Shown one piece after another: positions 35,563-48,201 of a stretch of DNA of 64,000 nucleotides (position 1 is the stretch's first letter; each line of letters starts with the position of its first letter). The notes under the pieces are model-generated. The model made no database searches. It was not told where the DNA came from and saw nothing but the letters and a program-made list of their open reading frames with translations. A program made the position numbers and the translations under genes. The DNA is from Cristatella mucedo (Eukaryota > Bryozoa > Phylactolaemata > Cristatellidae), in NCBI GenBank assembly GCA_009760855.2, contig WPIO01000223.1, positions 27,501-91,500 on the forward strand, given 5' to 3'.

Positions 35563-36305
35563 TAATAATAATAATAATAGTAATACATTGGTAGAGCAAC
35601 CTAGGAGAACTGAATCTCTCTCTAGGCACTTTACAGATGCTGTGTGTAAAGCATTACCAAATGTTTAGTGGTAACGGCCGAAAGCAGCAGGTATAGTGTA
35701 AGCAGGTACATGCACACGAAAGACGAATCACGAAGACCCACCAAATGCTGTAATAAACAGGTGAGTTTTAAGCTTCTTTTTAAATGTCTTCATGTCAGGA
35801 GGGGACGTTTTGACGTGCGTCGGTGGCGAGTTCCAGGCTTTGGGAGCATAGGAACTAACGGCACGGTCTCGAGCGGTTTTTTAAGGTTGGCAAGAGGTAC
35901 TGCTAAACGATTCGAGTCAGAACCACGGGCTGTACGATTCTTCGCCTGGTGGGGGAGTAGTTCTGATAGGTAGGCTGGAGCCAGAGAATGAAGGGACCTA
36001 GAAGTGAGTGCCAGAACTTTGAAGGCAATGCGCTGCTTGATTGAGAGCCAATGCAGGTCAGCGAGAAGTGGTGTGGTGTGGCAACTGTGATGCTCACGAC
36101 AGAGCCTAGCTGCAGAGTTTTGCACCAACTGTAAGCGCCTGAGTACACAGGCCGGTAGACCAGCAAGCAGTGAGTTACAGAAGTCAAGACGGGATGTTAC
36201 AAATGCAAGAACCAATTTAGATGTGTTATCCCTGTCTAAACAAGCCCGAATTTTAGCAATGTTATGTAGCTAAAAGTAGGCAGACTTGAATGTGGAGCGG
36301 ATGTG
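35563..36305 (-). mobile_element. LINE-A relative, 3' fragment
   Basis: On the minus strand an open stretch encodes FVTSRLDFCNSLLAGLPACV, then RLQLVQNSAARLC, LADLHWLSIKQRI, LAPAYLSELLPHQAK. The 3' UTR, hairpin and ATT-type tail (plus-strand ATAATAATAATAAT at the left edge) follow. It differs more from the 38.7-kb copy than the others do, so it may be a sub-family. Confidence 0.8.
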
Positions 36306-36829
36306 GTCGTCTAATAAAAGTTTACTTTGGAACAGAACATTGACTACTAGCTATTGCTCCTCTTAAAAGGGGCTGTAAAGCACCCGAATAGAGATCAAGT
36401 TTTATTAAGACGCTATGCAAATGACTTATTACACAATGCGACACAATTTTTGTTCTTGGCTCTTACGTGTTATTTTTCGAAAGCTTATGCCTCAAAAGTA
36501 TAGACATTTGCATTTTTCTACCCACACAGCACTGCTGTGATAAGGATACTGACATGTTTAAAATTTACAAATTCTACATTAAAATTCGCTGTGCCGAATC
36601 TTTGAATAATATTTACTCTGAAGTAAAACATTCTATAAAAATGAAGTAATATATATATATATATATAAACTGAAATTATGCATAAACGACAACAGAGCAT
36701 TTAGAAAGGAGTATTATTAGAGATTTTAAGATTATATTGTGAATCTAATTTGAGGTTCAGCTACCGAATGTATTCTCCTACCATGTTCTCATTATACTGT
36801 CATTGACAGCTGCGTTTAAAGTCCACTAA
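36306..36829. other. AT-rich spacer with a lone end hairpin
   Basis: Contains a diverged hairpin and tail at about 36368-36412 (CTGTAAAGCACCCGAATAGAG, GACGCTATGCAAATGA) and a short (AT)n at about 36650. Otherwise nothing recognised. Confidence 0.45.
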
Positions 36830-37840
<1,011 letters not shown>

Positions 37841-37944
37841 TTGTTATAATCAATTCTGTCAAAATCTACCCAAATCGCTGCGATTGAATACAATATCCTG
37901 TCATTCATCTTTAGGCCCTTCTTATTCTTACTCTGGCCTACCTA

Positions 37945-38035
37945 TTTGATCCCTTCGAAGCAAATGTAAAGCGCCTAGGAAGCAATTGAGTTCTCTGAGG
38001 GCGCTTTATCAAGTGCCTTATTATTATTATTATTA
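37945..38035 (+). mobile_element. LINE-A terminal tail
   Basis: Only AAGCAAATGTAAAGCGCC, the hairpin loop, GGGCGCTTTATCAAGTG and (ATT)n remain, preceded by a short diverged RT stretch from about 37895. Confidence 0.8.
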
Positions 38036-38682
38036 ATTAGCTTCACTTTAGACCTCCCGGTCCTTCGCCATTCGCTCTTCTGGCTCTGGAAAAAGGTTAC
38101 TAGCGCACTTGATTCGCTACAAATCCTTATGAGACCGCGCTCACAGCCACTCTGCTCCCAAAGCATGGAGCTCACTGCGACTGACAGAAAACAAACTTCG
38201 CCTCCCGATTCAGATATTTGAAAAATGAATGAGGAAACCTACAGTTCCTCATATCAGCCTTGCCGCGTTAAACGTATGTTTAAGCGGCTGTGCATTGCGA
38301 AACCCTGCACGTCGTGACTATAGGCAACGGATAGGCACTTTTCCATAGCACCCCAGATCTATATTTTCCGTGTCCTTTGACAAGCTGAGACGATTGAGAG
38401 AGCGTTACTAATCGGTGTGGGGTGGCGGGGGCCCCGGGGGGGGGGGTGGGCCTGGGTGCGGGGGGGGGGGCCTACTAACCAGCGGCCGAGAGTCTTTTGC
38501 ACTGTGCTTTTGCACGCTGCCTGTCATGGGATAATGACAGCTGCGTGCCCCCTTTCTTGCTCACCTAAGCAGGATGCCATGCTTTCCGATTATCGGATTA
38601 TATGATTACGGTTATCGGATATAGGATTAAGGTAATCGGATATGGGATGTCCTGCTTTCCACCCACTATCGGTTGTTGATTC
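38036..38682. other. spacer with G-rich and ATCGGAT repeats
   Basis: Contains poly-G runs at about 38410-38470 and an irregular TATCGGATTA-type repeat at 38585-38650. The first part looks like very old LINE sequence (CTCCCAAAGCATGGAGCTCA). Confidence 0.4.
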
Positions 38683-40216
38683 TCTCGCAGCGTGTCTTAA
38701 AGCGCCTAAATATAGAAACCTCACCTCTTTCTAGTAGTTCCAGTCTGGCTTTAGAGTTAATCACTCCACAGAGTCAACATTGCTTAGGGTATATAACGAC
38801 CTACTTAGGAATGCAGACATGGGTAGAGTGTCTCTGCTTGTTTTGCTCGATCTTTCGGCAGCTTTTGATACCATCGATCACAAAAGTCTTCTAGAGCGCC
38901 TCACATCTCGCCTGGGCATCACTGGCACTGCTCTGAATTGGTTTAGGTCCTATCTCAGTGGGAGACTCCAGAGTATTGACGTGAATGGACAAAGATCATC
39001 TGAGGTACCTCTGAAATATGGCGTACCTCAGGGCTTCGTGCTAGGTCCGGTTCATTTCACGGTTTATATATACTCTCCCTCTTGCTGATGTGATTGCCAA
39101 GCACAATCTAGGCTTTCACTTCTATGCAGATGACACTCAGTTGTACCTTTGCTTTGATCCTTCCCAGCCTTCGAGCACCTCAAATTCTCTCAATTCACTT
39201 GCTGCATATATTGATGACAACGGCACATGGATGGCAGCAAATTTTTTAAAACTAAACGATGATAAAACTAACTTAATAGTTATGTGCAAACCCAGCGTGA
39301 TTCACAAATTGGAAAGGCTGAAGCTCAAAATTGGCTCAGCCAGCATATCTCCAGTTGAATCAGCTCGAAATCTAGGTGTCATATTCCAAAGCGACCTCTC
39401 GTTAGACGACCATATCAGCTCCACAGTCAAATCTGCCTATTTTCAGCTTCATAACATTGCTAAAATTCGGGCTTGTTTAGATAAGGATACCACGTCCAAG
39501 TTGGTCCATGCATTCGTGACATCCCGTCTCGACTTCTGCAACTCACTGCTTACTGGCCTACCAGCATGTGCGATCAGGCGATTGCAGCTGGTGCAAAACT
39601 CCGCAGGTAGGCTTGTCTGTCGTGAGCGTCGCAGTTGCCACATCACAACCCGTCTCGCCGACCTGTACTGGCTACCAGTCAAGCAACGGATTGACTTCAA
39701 GGTTTTGTCACTCACTTTTAGGTCACTTCATTCTTTGGCTCCAGCCTATCTCTCAGATATACTACCCCATCAGGCCAAGCATCGTACCACCCGCTTTTCG
39801 GAATCCAACAGTCTACAAATACCCCGTACAAACCTCAAACCCTTTGGAGACCGTGCATTTAGTTCGTATGCTCCCAAAGCCTGGAACTTCCCCCGACCTG
39901 CGTCAGAACATCCCCTGACCTGACCACATTTAAAAGGAACTTAAAAACACACCTATTTAGGACAGCATTTAGTGGGTCCCTGTGATTCGTCCTTGATGTG
40001 CTTATGCGTGCTGACACTGTGCATGCTGCCACTAACCACATTTGCATGCTGACCCTGTGCATGTCACCCCTAGCCATATTATTCATTTTGTTTGTTTATC
40101 AATCATGATTTTACTTACCATTCAATTTCATTTCTGTTTGCAGCAAATGTAAAGCGCCTAGAGAGAGAGATTAAGTTCTCTGAGGGTGCTTTATCAAGTG
40201 AATTATTATTATTATT
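38683..40216 (+). mobile_element. LINE-A, best-preserved copy (CR1/L2-type non-LTR retrotransposon)
   Basis: 5'-truncated element with most of the reverse transcriptase. Visible motifs: QSGFRVNHSTESTLLRV, LLDLSAAFDTIDH (catalytic motif A), GVPQGFVLGP (motif B), then FYADDTQLYLCFD (catalytic YADD) and KLNDDKTNLIVM. The thumb follows, with SRLDFCNSLLTGLP and LPVKQRIDFK, ending FGDRAFSSYAPKAWN. A frameshift at about 39065, in a TATATA stretch, separates motifs B and YADD, so the copy is dead. The 3' UTR (about 280 bp) ends with the hairpin AAAGCGCC..GGGTGCTTT and (ATT)n instead of poly-A, which fits CR1/L2-group elements. No endonuclease part is present. Confidence 0.9.
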
Positions 40217-40395
40217 TTTAAATAGAGATAATAATAATAATAAGAATACATTTATATAGCACCCTCAGAGAACTAAATCTCTCTATCTCTCTCGAGGTAC
40301 TTTACAAATGCGGCATTCAAAGCATTGCCAAATCCTTGGTGGTAAAATCCGCAAGCAGCAGGCACAGCGTAACCAGGTACATGCACACGAATAAT
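40217..40395 (-). mobile_element. LINE-A-related tail fragment
   Basis: Plus strand reads ATAATAATAATAAG, TATAGCACCCTCAGAGAAC, then CTCTCTATCTCTCTCGAGG. The hairpin loop already contains a modest CT expansion. About 90 bp of 3' UTR follow, like the 35.6-kb element. Confidence 0.7.
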
Positions 40396-40690
40396 AGTAA
40401 TATCAATAATACATTTGATATTGCGCCCCAACAGAACTCGATTTTTTACTAGTTACTTTGTCTTCGATGCAAATGAAGCACGATCGAATTGCTAGTGGTA
40501 GCATGCTCAACAAGCAACAAGAATAACACGGTTAGGGGTGACATACACAGCATCAGCACGCAAGAATAAATAGTGGCAACATGCTCGGTGTCAATACGTG
40601 TAAGCACATCAAGGACAAAGCACGGGTACTCACTAAGTGCCGTGATAAACAGATGCGTGTTTGGTTTCTTTTTAAATGTGAACAAGTCAA
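40396..40690 (-). mobile_element. LINE-A-related tail fragment, diverged
   Basis: Plus strand TAATACATTTGATATTGCGC hairpin start, then 3' UTR blocks GGTTAGGGGTGACATACACA and ACATCAAGGACAAAGCACG. Directly adjoins the previous fragment. Confidence 0.65.
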
Positions 40691-40711
40691 TCACGAAGCG
40701 CGAATCACGAG

Positions 40712-41520
40712 ATAAATAATAATAATAATTCACTTGATAAAGCGCCCTCAGAGAACTTAATCTCTCTCTAGGCGCTTTACATTTGCTTAAAGTGAAATGC
40801 AATTGAATGGTAAGTAAAATCATGCTTGAAAAACAAACAAAATGAATAATATGGTTAGGGGTGACATGCACAGGGTCAGCATGCAAATGTGGTTAGTGGC
40901 AGCATGCACAGTGTCAGCACGCATAATCACATCAAGGAAGAATCACATGGACCCACTAAATGCTGTCCTAAATAGGTGTGTTTTTAGGTTCCTTTTAAAT
41001 GTGGTCAGGTCAGGGGATGTTCTGACGCAGGTCGGGGGGGGGGAAGTTCCAGGCTTTGGGAGCATACGAACTAAATGCACGGTCTCCAAAGGATTTAAGG
41101 TTTGTATGAGGTATTTCTAGACTGTTGGATTCCGAAAAGCGGGTGGTACGATGCTTGGCCTGATGGGGGGGGGAGTATGTCTGAGAGATAGGCTGGAGCC
41201 ATAGAATGAAGGGACCTAAAAGTGAGCGACAAAACCTTGAAGTCAATCCGTTGCTTGACTGGTAGCCAGTACAGGTCGGCGAGAAGTGAAGTAATGTGGC
41301 AACTGCGACGCTCACGACAGACAAGCCTACCTGCGGAGTTTTGCACCAGCTGCAATCGCCTGATCGCACATGCTGGTAGGCCAGTAAGCAGTGAGTTGCA
41401 GAAGTCGAGACGGGATGTCACGAATGCATGGACCAACTTGGACGTGGTATCTTTATATAAACAAGCCCGAATTTTAGCAATGTTATGAAGCTGAAAATAG
41501 GCGGATTTGACTGTCGAGCT
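40712..41520 (-). mobile_element. LINE-A, inverted partner of the 38.7-kb copy
   Basis: On the minus strand it encodes STVKSAYFQLHNIAKIRACL through LVHAFVTSRLDFCNSLLTGL and LPVKQRIDFKVLSLTFRSLH, then the 3' UTR, hairpin and (ATT)n. It is nearly identical over long stretches to 39420-40216 in opposite orientation. A 5' truncation at about 41520 fuses the RT frame to unrelated upstream sequence, making a chimeric 224-codon ORF. Confidence 0.9.
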
Positions 41521-42859
41521 GAATAAAGTTCTTTTAGAGTGGTTTACGAATGATATTGTTATTAAAGCCATTAGCCTAAGTATTGCATGGCTTCTATCAT
41601 TTGAAATAGGCTTGACGGTTAGTTTAGTAGTTCCTCGGATGAACTTGATTCTATTTTTAAGGCTCTTCCGCCGCTCCTGTAGAAATAAGGCTGTTGAAAC
41701 TGCTGACCTTCGATTCGCCCTTTTTTGTGCAACTGGCGACTGCGCACGGAAGTAGCAGGACTGTCGCAAGACGAAGGACGACGGCCAGACGCGAACCGCG
41801 CCGACCGGAATGCCGAAATCGATTCTGCATAATGGCTGGCGTAAGAACTTGGGAGGCGCATTTCAAGCAACAGGGCTCGAAGTGCGAAAGCTCTCACCGC
41901 AAATGGCCGTAGTGAAGCAGCTCGTTTACTGAAAAGGGTGAGCTCGGGGCTGGGCGAACTGGCACTGCTGGTAGCACTCTGGTCAGGGCGAGCATATCGC
42001 GGTCAGGACCTTTTCACTTTGGCTTGTATAGGCTTTTCCCTTCTCGGAGCCGCTGCCGCCATTCAATTTAGCAGCTGCTGGCGCGGCTACCATATTTCTC
42101 CAAAAATAAGACCGGGTCATACATTAAACTTTGCTTCAAAAAACGCGCCAGTGCTTATATACAAGGCATGTCTTATTTTTCTTCGTGTACAACGGTCTAC
42201 ACGTATTCAGATACAAGAATTCACATTTACTCAAATACAGCCGTCTCCTCTTCTGGAATGTCGACGCAAATTTAAAGCCCCGAGTTTTCGTCCTGAATGT
42301 TTTACGAATATATTTGCTGTAGAGCCATTTGCCCCAATCTCTCGTGTCCACCAATTGAGCTCTCCTTAGATGAGCATTTCTTGTCCCTATAGCCTGATCG
42401 TGGTGCATGAGAAACTCAGCTGTCGGTGATTTATTACGTCAATTCTTCATATAAGTCATTACCACTTAAAGGTTAGTCTTCACACACTTTCCATGGTGAT
42501 TTATCTCGATTCCATTTTTCATGCAATCGTTGTTTTCTGTGGGCAGATAGTACTCGTATGGCTCGTATTTCTAACGATATTGAGAGTATGGAGATATGGC
42601 TGCCATTCCTGCAGAAATCATTCTTTGATCTTCGATCCTTCTCTCTACTAGGGGAGGCTCTTCGTGTCTTCACCGAGGTCACGTGCTGACCTAACTCCAG
42701 GCTGGACGCCCTCCTTTGCCACCTCGCAAAGCAAGTGGCAGCGTTGAATCGACTCTTTTCCTTAAATAACTGCTCGTGTGCGCAACAGGCTTTTCGGTTT
42801 CAAGAACACAAATGCCCAAACAAGTTCAACCTTGTCTTTCTTGCCCTTAGTGAGGATTG
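41521..42859. other. region with a possible DNA-transposon end
   Basis: Around 42098-42180 the sequence CTCCAAAAATAAGACCGGGT, followed by TTGCTTCAAAAAACGC and GTGCTTATATA, recalls end sequences I associate with some pogo/Tigger-like DNA transposons. A short ORF at 41832 (MAGVRTWEAHFKQQ) is unrecognised. Nothing else is supported. Confidence 0.3.
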
Positions 42860-42981
42860 GAGGTGTTTGCTTTTCATTCAATTGCATTTCACTTTACAGC
42901 AAATGTAAAGCGCCTAGAGAGAGATTAAGTTCTCTGAGGGCGCTTTATCAAGTGAATTATTATTATTATTATTATTATTTG
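42860..42981 (+). mobile_element. short LINE-A tail insertion
   Basis: About 120 bp: end of the 3' UTR (CATTCAATTGCATTTCAC), a perfect hairpin (AAAGCGCCTAGAGAGAGATT, AAGTTCTCTGAGGGCGCTTT) and (ATT)n. A severely 5'-truncated and young-looking copy. Confidence 0.88.
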
Positions 42982-44504
42982 CTTTTAAAACCTAGAAGAA
43001 TAGCCAGTCCTACTACGTGTGTAACCGAGTTCCAGGAGTCAGAGGCTAATTCCCGCCAAACCCCGCCATACGCCGGCCACGCTGCCGCTCGCTATGCCGC
43101 CGAGCTAGGGTAAGACGCGTGGCCGTCAGGTTAAACCTCTTTATAATAACGCATGCGCCAACCACAACAGGGGAACTAAACAAGTCTACAGGGAGGGCCC
43201 TATACACAGCACACTACGGGGGCGCAAGACGACGCAGCAAGCGCGAACAAACGTATTAGTTGGCGTCAGTCGGCTTCTGCAGTCCTGTCGTTGTACCGAC
43301 TCCGAATCCAACAGTACGAGCGTACGCCGTCCAAAACCTGGCTGGCTGAGTAACTGCTGGCTAGTCCGAGTCGACAACTACCACAATCGTAAGCTTCCAC
43401 CGAAAGACGCCAACACACAGAGGGGGGGGGGTCACGAACACGCTACACGGGGGAACGCGGAATAAAAACAAGTCAACGAGCGAGCTATCCAGCTCCGCTC
43501 GGGCTTTGGGTACTCGTTCCCCTTCGTGAGTGGCAGCATCGCCGGAGCACGCCTGCACGAATCCAGGTGCATAACTCGGCGAGACCGGGAGCCTCCAACA
43601 CCACGACTTACTTGGCCAACTTCCCGTACCCAAGAGCCCCGGTGACCTCTCGTCACTACACGTCCGGCAATGCATAGGTCTGACCCCGGCCTAGCCGGTG
43701 ACCCTCATTACAGCCACCTGGTCCCAGCCAACCGAACCCAGCCTGGGTACACGTGTAGCGCATGCGTTATCGTAATCAGAGAAAGTATTACCGACCGGCG
43801 AAATATAACCCACAGATTAACTATCTTTTGATATCTTTGGTACATACACACTGCAATTTTGATCCTTTGCATTTATGTAGATTTTTTATTTCGAAAGGTC
43901 GTTGTCGTCAGCATAGGATATAAATGCAGCTGCACGTTTAAAAACTCCAGTATCTTCTAGCTCAAACAGTGTTGTCAATCTTGGTAGAGATTTCGCAAAT
44001 CGCTGAATGAAGCCACCCAGCCACTCATTCGAACTTAACTGGGGCTCATTCTGGGATCAGACTTACGTTCAGGGAATACGTAGGCTTTTATATAATATCA
44101 CTCTTGTCGCATTTAAGAAATATTCTAGGCTTGATCTCGCTCTATGCAAATCGGGTAAGAAAGATTGCACGATTCTAACTCAATTACTGGCAGCGAGCAG
44201 GACCGAGACCTGTAACTTACTCTTACGCTTTGAGTGACCTCCATTTCGGAAAACTTAATGAGCAGCTACGTGCTTTGGATTTTTTCGATACTATGGATTA
44301 TCCGGATGCTGCGGGGTCTCTCGAAATATTCTACTGCCAGCCGACTTGAAATGCGATGTGGTTTTTTCGTAGCACAAACGTTTGTCTATTTGAGGGCTGT
44401 CGGTCGAATCTTAGCCTAAGCCGGCTAGTTTTAAACGTCGCGAAGATGCGCCCACAACTGCATACACAGGTGCGAATTGCATTGCGATAGAGTGCTTTTA
44501 AAAC
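42982..44504. other. region without a supported gene
   Basis: Short overlapping ORFs only. CGCATGCG-containing sequences at about 43143-43163 and 43757-43775 form an imperfect inverted pair, but the core is itself palindromic, so a transposon call is not justified. Confidence 0.4.
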
Positions 44505-44661
44505 GCCGAGCTGGTTTGGTCTAGCGGTTAAGGTCTCGCCCCGACCAAGGTCTGACTGAAGTCGTGGACTCGAGCCCCGAGGCATATGAGAAGCGCCTGA
44601 ATAGAGAATAAGTTCTCTGGGGGCGCTATATAAATGAATTTTATTTATTTTATATTTAAAA
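44505..44661 (+). mobile_element. SINE-1 (tRNA-derived)
   Basis: tRNA-like head: A box in TGGTCTAGCGGTTAAGG and B box in GGACTCGAGCCCC. A short body leads to GAAGCGCCTGAATAGAGAAT, AAGTTCTCTGGGGGCGCTAT, ATAAATGAATTTTATTTATT. The end hairpin is the same design as LINE-A's. This is the type copy of the family here. Confidence 0.85.
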
Positions 44662-45504
44662 AGAGACTGCGGAGCGCTGCTTAACGGGAGCCTTTGACGA
44701 GCCTGAAGCTGCATTGCGACCGAGGGGCAACATGCAACCAGCATGCGAGTGGAGGGGGGGGGCCTCCGAGAGCTGTCTGTCGCTGCATCCTAGTCAAACT
44801 GAGCGTCGTTGCCTGAGCTTAGGAATGCCCTGCTTCGCTTCTTGCGTGCACAGTGATAGTTTTTCCATCACTTTTCTAGTTGCATTTCATTCCGACGGCA
44901 CAAGAAACCTGACAAAAGTGAAATAGATCGCATGCCTATGACGATGGTTTGGTTTGCCTTATATTGCTGGCCACATTTCGTCGCCATCGGCTGCATGCCT
45001 TTACGCAGCCGCTGATGCTATCAAAAGACAACCTCAACAGGATCGTCTTTCTTTGCTTTGCCGTGTCTCGTGCAGCCGACGCGATGCCATAACTTGTCGT
45101 GGCCTTCCACGTGACGTGCCGTCCATGCTTCTGTGAGTGCCGTTTTTTGGAGGAGTCCCACGAATTCTTGTCTGAAGAGAGGAGCAATTACGCCGCCCAC
45201 AAGTGGGAGTAGGGTGAGATTACCATGGCTCGCGACCGGTGATTAGTCAATCAGACGTCACTATAACAACATGGCCGGCGTACGGGGTCTGTAATTCGGT
45301 GTTGAATTCGCAGCTGTGTCGCAGTATTAGGGCGTGGCGTTGGGTATTGGTTAGTTCATTAGGCGTACATATAAAAATGCCAGGTAGACTTTGGTACGCT
45401 ACTTGTTCGCGAGTCGCCTACCCCCCCCCACCATACCGAGGTGCACTTTCCTGTGAGGGAGCGATCGCAGCGAATCTTCGTCGCGAATTGCCGCCTGAGC
45501 GTGC

Positions 45505-45509
<5 letters not shown>

Positions 45510-45600
<91 letters not shown>

Positions 45601-45602
45601 CG

Positions 45603-45635
<33 letters not shown>
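45510..45635. repeat. (GA)n microsatellite
   Basis: GA dinucleotides with two GC interruptions near the right end. Confidence 0.97.
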
Positions 45636-45639
<4 letters not shown>

Positions 45640-45736
45640 AAAGGATAGGATATTGGTAACGAGAATTGTGAAGGTGCTCGTAGTACTGGTCACTTGCAAG
45701 CTGCTCGGCCGCGGGTCTCGGTCCTGCGAAGCCGTG

Positions 45737-45738
<2 letters not shown>

Positions 45739-45790
<52 letters not shown>

Positions 45791-45801
45791 TGTGTGTGTG
45801 A
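45739..45801. repeat. (GT)n microsatellite
   Basis: About 31 GT units with one GTAT interruption. Confidence 0.97.
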
Positions 45802-45884
45802 GCAGCTAGAAGCTAGTCTGGTCAGTCGTCATCGGCAAAGCAGCCACATCAGCTGCTAACTCTGTCCGAGATTCACAGGCTCCA

Positions 45885-46475
45885 TATCCAGCATTGAATT
45901 GACTTCAACAGCCTCTCTTTGGCACACAGGTCGCTTCACACGCTTGAGCTAGCTTACCTATTCGACCTATTACCTTGCTTCTCGACTATGCGGTCGCACG
46001 TGAACCGCTCCTCCTCATCGCCTTCCAGTGTTCTCGCTGCTCCTCGCACTACTTTTGACGTCTTTCGATCAAGCCTGTAGTTCACATGCACCACAAGTCT
46101 GGAACTAGCTTCTAGCTTATGTTACCACTTGCATTTATTTTGCGTAGTTCCGGTCTGGCATAAAGATGCAGCTACTCCGGTCAGCTTTTCTTGTGCTCCA
46201 TAGAACTTTTCTTTTTCACTCCTGTGTGATTTACGTGCTTACGTGTGCATGATTCAGTGCATTTTATTAACCATGGGGTCCTCCCAATAATCGGTGGCCC
46301 CTAGTATCTCGTTGAGTGCTTTTGCATGCTTTTCTAAGCACGATAGTTTGAATGTCATTAACCTCTGTTTCTCTTGGAGGGAATTGTAAAGCATCTGGAT
46401 AGAGCTGCAGTTCTCTTGTGGTGCTATGCAAACATGCAAACGTCCTATTATTATCATTACTACTATAGTCATATG
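45885..46475 (+). mobile_element. old LINE remnant with end hairpin
   Basis: Diverged RT C-terminus (GAATTGACTTCAACAGCCTC, CTTACCTATTCGACCTATTA) followed by AATTGTAAAGCATCTGGATA, TTCTCTTGTGGTGCTATGC and ATTATTATCATTA. It belongs to the LINE-A relatives but is strongly degraded. Confidence 0.55.
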
Positions 46476-47090
46476 CATAGTGTCCTAAGAGAACCTGATC
46501 CCTATCCTGGTGAATAACAACACGCTGCAGAAAAAGCAGTAACCAAGAGCTAATCACAAGGAGCGTGTCATGCTTGGACAAACGTGCATATGTACACAGT
46601 TACCATGTTTAGACTAGCATGCAAAAGCACCCAAAAAGACATGCAGGGCCAGTGGTAAGAAGAAACACTGAATCATACACGGATAAGCATATCAAGCACA
46701 CATTTAAAAGGTGCATTTACTTGAACGCAGGGAACGCTGAGCTAAATAGATGCACTTTTTAGCTGAGACTCAAACGATGCCAAGTCAGAGCAGCTAGTAA
46801 CAGAAGCCTAAAGCAAGCTTCAGACATTCTGTCTATGCCTATTGAATACTCGATCACCAAAAGATGTCAGTTAAGATTAAGACCATCGGAAGGCAAGGAG
46901 TAGGTGATGTGAGAGCAAGGATTGGAGAGCAAGGAGTTATGATAGGTAGGCTATTGCACACACGTGAAGCAAACTGCGAGCCATAGAGAGGATCCTGGAA
47001 GTCGATGCTCGATGCATGAGTTCAGTGCCACTCAGACAAAAGTGGCGTGATGTGGCAGCTATAAAGAATGTATGTAAATCATTTGCGCCT
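46476..47090 (-). mobile_element. old LINE remnant, opposite orientation
   Basis: Starts on the plus strand with the reversed hairpin (CATAGTGTCCTAAGAGAACC, TGATCCCTATCCTGG) and continues through reversed 3' UTR and RT C-terminal sequence (GATAGGTAGGCTATTGCACA, GGCGTGATGTGGCAGCTAT). Placed tail to tail with the preceding remnant. Confidence 0.5.
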
Positions 47091-48112
47091 TTGATGATAG
47101 TCTATGCGTGCTGCTAAGTTTTGTAGCAGTTGCCGAAGTGCAACACAGGAGGGACTTCTGCTTTCATTCAGCTCTGCCGCCAGCATTCGCTACTGCTGGC
47201 TGCTGTTTCACTGTTATCTGGTGCCATTTTTGTGGACTGCTTAATACGACTGTGTGTGTCTGCTCTTGCTTTTTCATGAAACGTTGGACGAAATCATGTC
47301 TTGCCACGTGCTGTCCATCATTTGCTTGCAGCGTAAGTATCGTGGAGTGCTACTGATTTGATTTGGCTGCCTGCACATACGATTCTGCACGGTTGCTGGG
47401 AGCACACAGCTGAGCTTAATGTGCCTAGGCAACCTCGTGTAGCATTTTAAAAATCCTAGTTCTTTCTGCTTCTTCTGCCCTAAATTAGGATTTGTACGTA
47501 ACCGATAATGCTTGGCGCCTTGTATATCAGGAGCAGCATCTGTCGAACCTGTGACCGTATTCGCTGACTTGGGCTTGGGAAAAGAGGCATACTTTAATCC
47601 TTCTTGGTGTCCAAAAAGGTCACTGGTCCTTAGGGAATCCTGTGCTTGAAGGGTATTGGCGACCTTTCTCCTTACTCCTGCTGCTGTATTTGTCAATTGA
47701 GCCCTCGGAATCCATGGCAGCGATTGTTAGCAGATCCTAAATATCAGTGAGTTTCCTTAAAACAGCATTTGCTTGGTCAACTTATGTATAATCAACTCAT
47801 CCAACTTCCTTTGATGTCTCCATCCGACTTCCTTTGATGTTCATTATGCTCTCTGATGGCCTTAGTCAAATTCCTTACTGGTTATGGTAGTTCGAGATAT
47901 TATAATAAAAAATGCTGGACCCTGTAAATGCAACTTGTCCTCCAATTGAGAAACTTTGTCATGCTTATTTTCTTAGAAGTGGTACCCGGCGGCTGATGTT
48001 GATGAGATGTTGCTTGTCCTGCAGATATTTGCTTTGCTTCATCTGAACCTTCTGCCGGATCTTTGCTCTTTGTTTTTTTTCTTCTGTCTTGCAACACCAT
48101 GACCAACTGTGC
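47091..48112. other. upstream region of LEPROT
   Basis: No transposon or protein recognised. A 19-bp duplication (CGACTTCCTTTGATG type) lies near 47800-47835. A plus-strand ATG frame ending at CAGC/GTAAGT (about 47333) is an unproven candidate upstream exon. The LEPROT promoter is probably here but cannot be placed. Confidence 0.4.
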
Positions 48113-48201
48113 ATGACTGTTTGCAGCCTCGTCGGTATGGCATTTCTGGCCTCTGCTGGCGTCACACTACTAATCCTGGGCTGTGCACTGCCAGCCTATA
48201 A
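48113..48201 (+). CDS. LEPROT: LEPROT / Vps55-like protein, exon 1 (coding)
   Basis: 29 codons plus two bases, donor TATAA/GTAAGT. From ATG 48113 it encodes MTVCSLVGMAFLASAGVT and then LLILGCALPAY, matching the first helix and the conserved GCAL motif of LEPROT and LEPROTL1 at almost the same distance from Met (26 versus 27 residues through GCAL). The ATG context is weak. TTTGCAG at 48120-48126 could instead be an acceptor, with the start in an upstream exon. LEPROT proteins are small four-helix endosome and Golgi proteins related to yeast Vps55, acting in endosome-to-vacuole trafficking and, in mammals, limiting cell-surface receptor levels. Confidence 0.85.

Noticed and set aside
43143-43775. 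MITE with CGCATGCG terminal inverted repeats
   Set aside because: The matching core is itself palindromic and the similarity stops within about 18 bp. No target duplication was seen.
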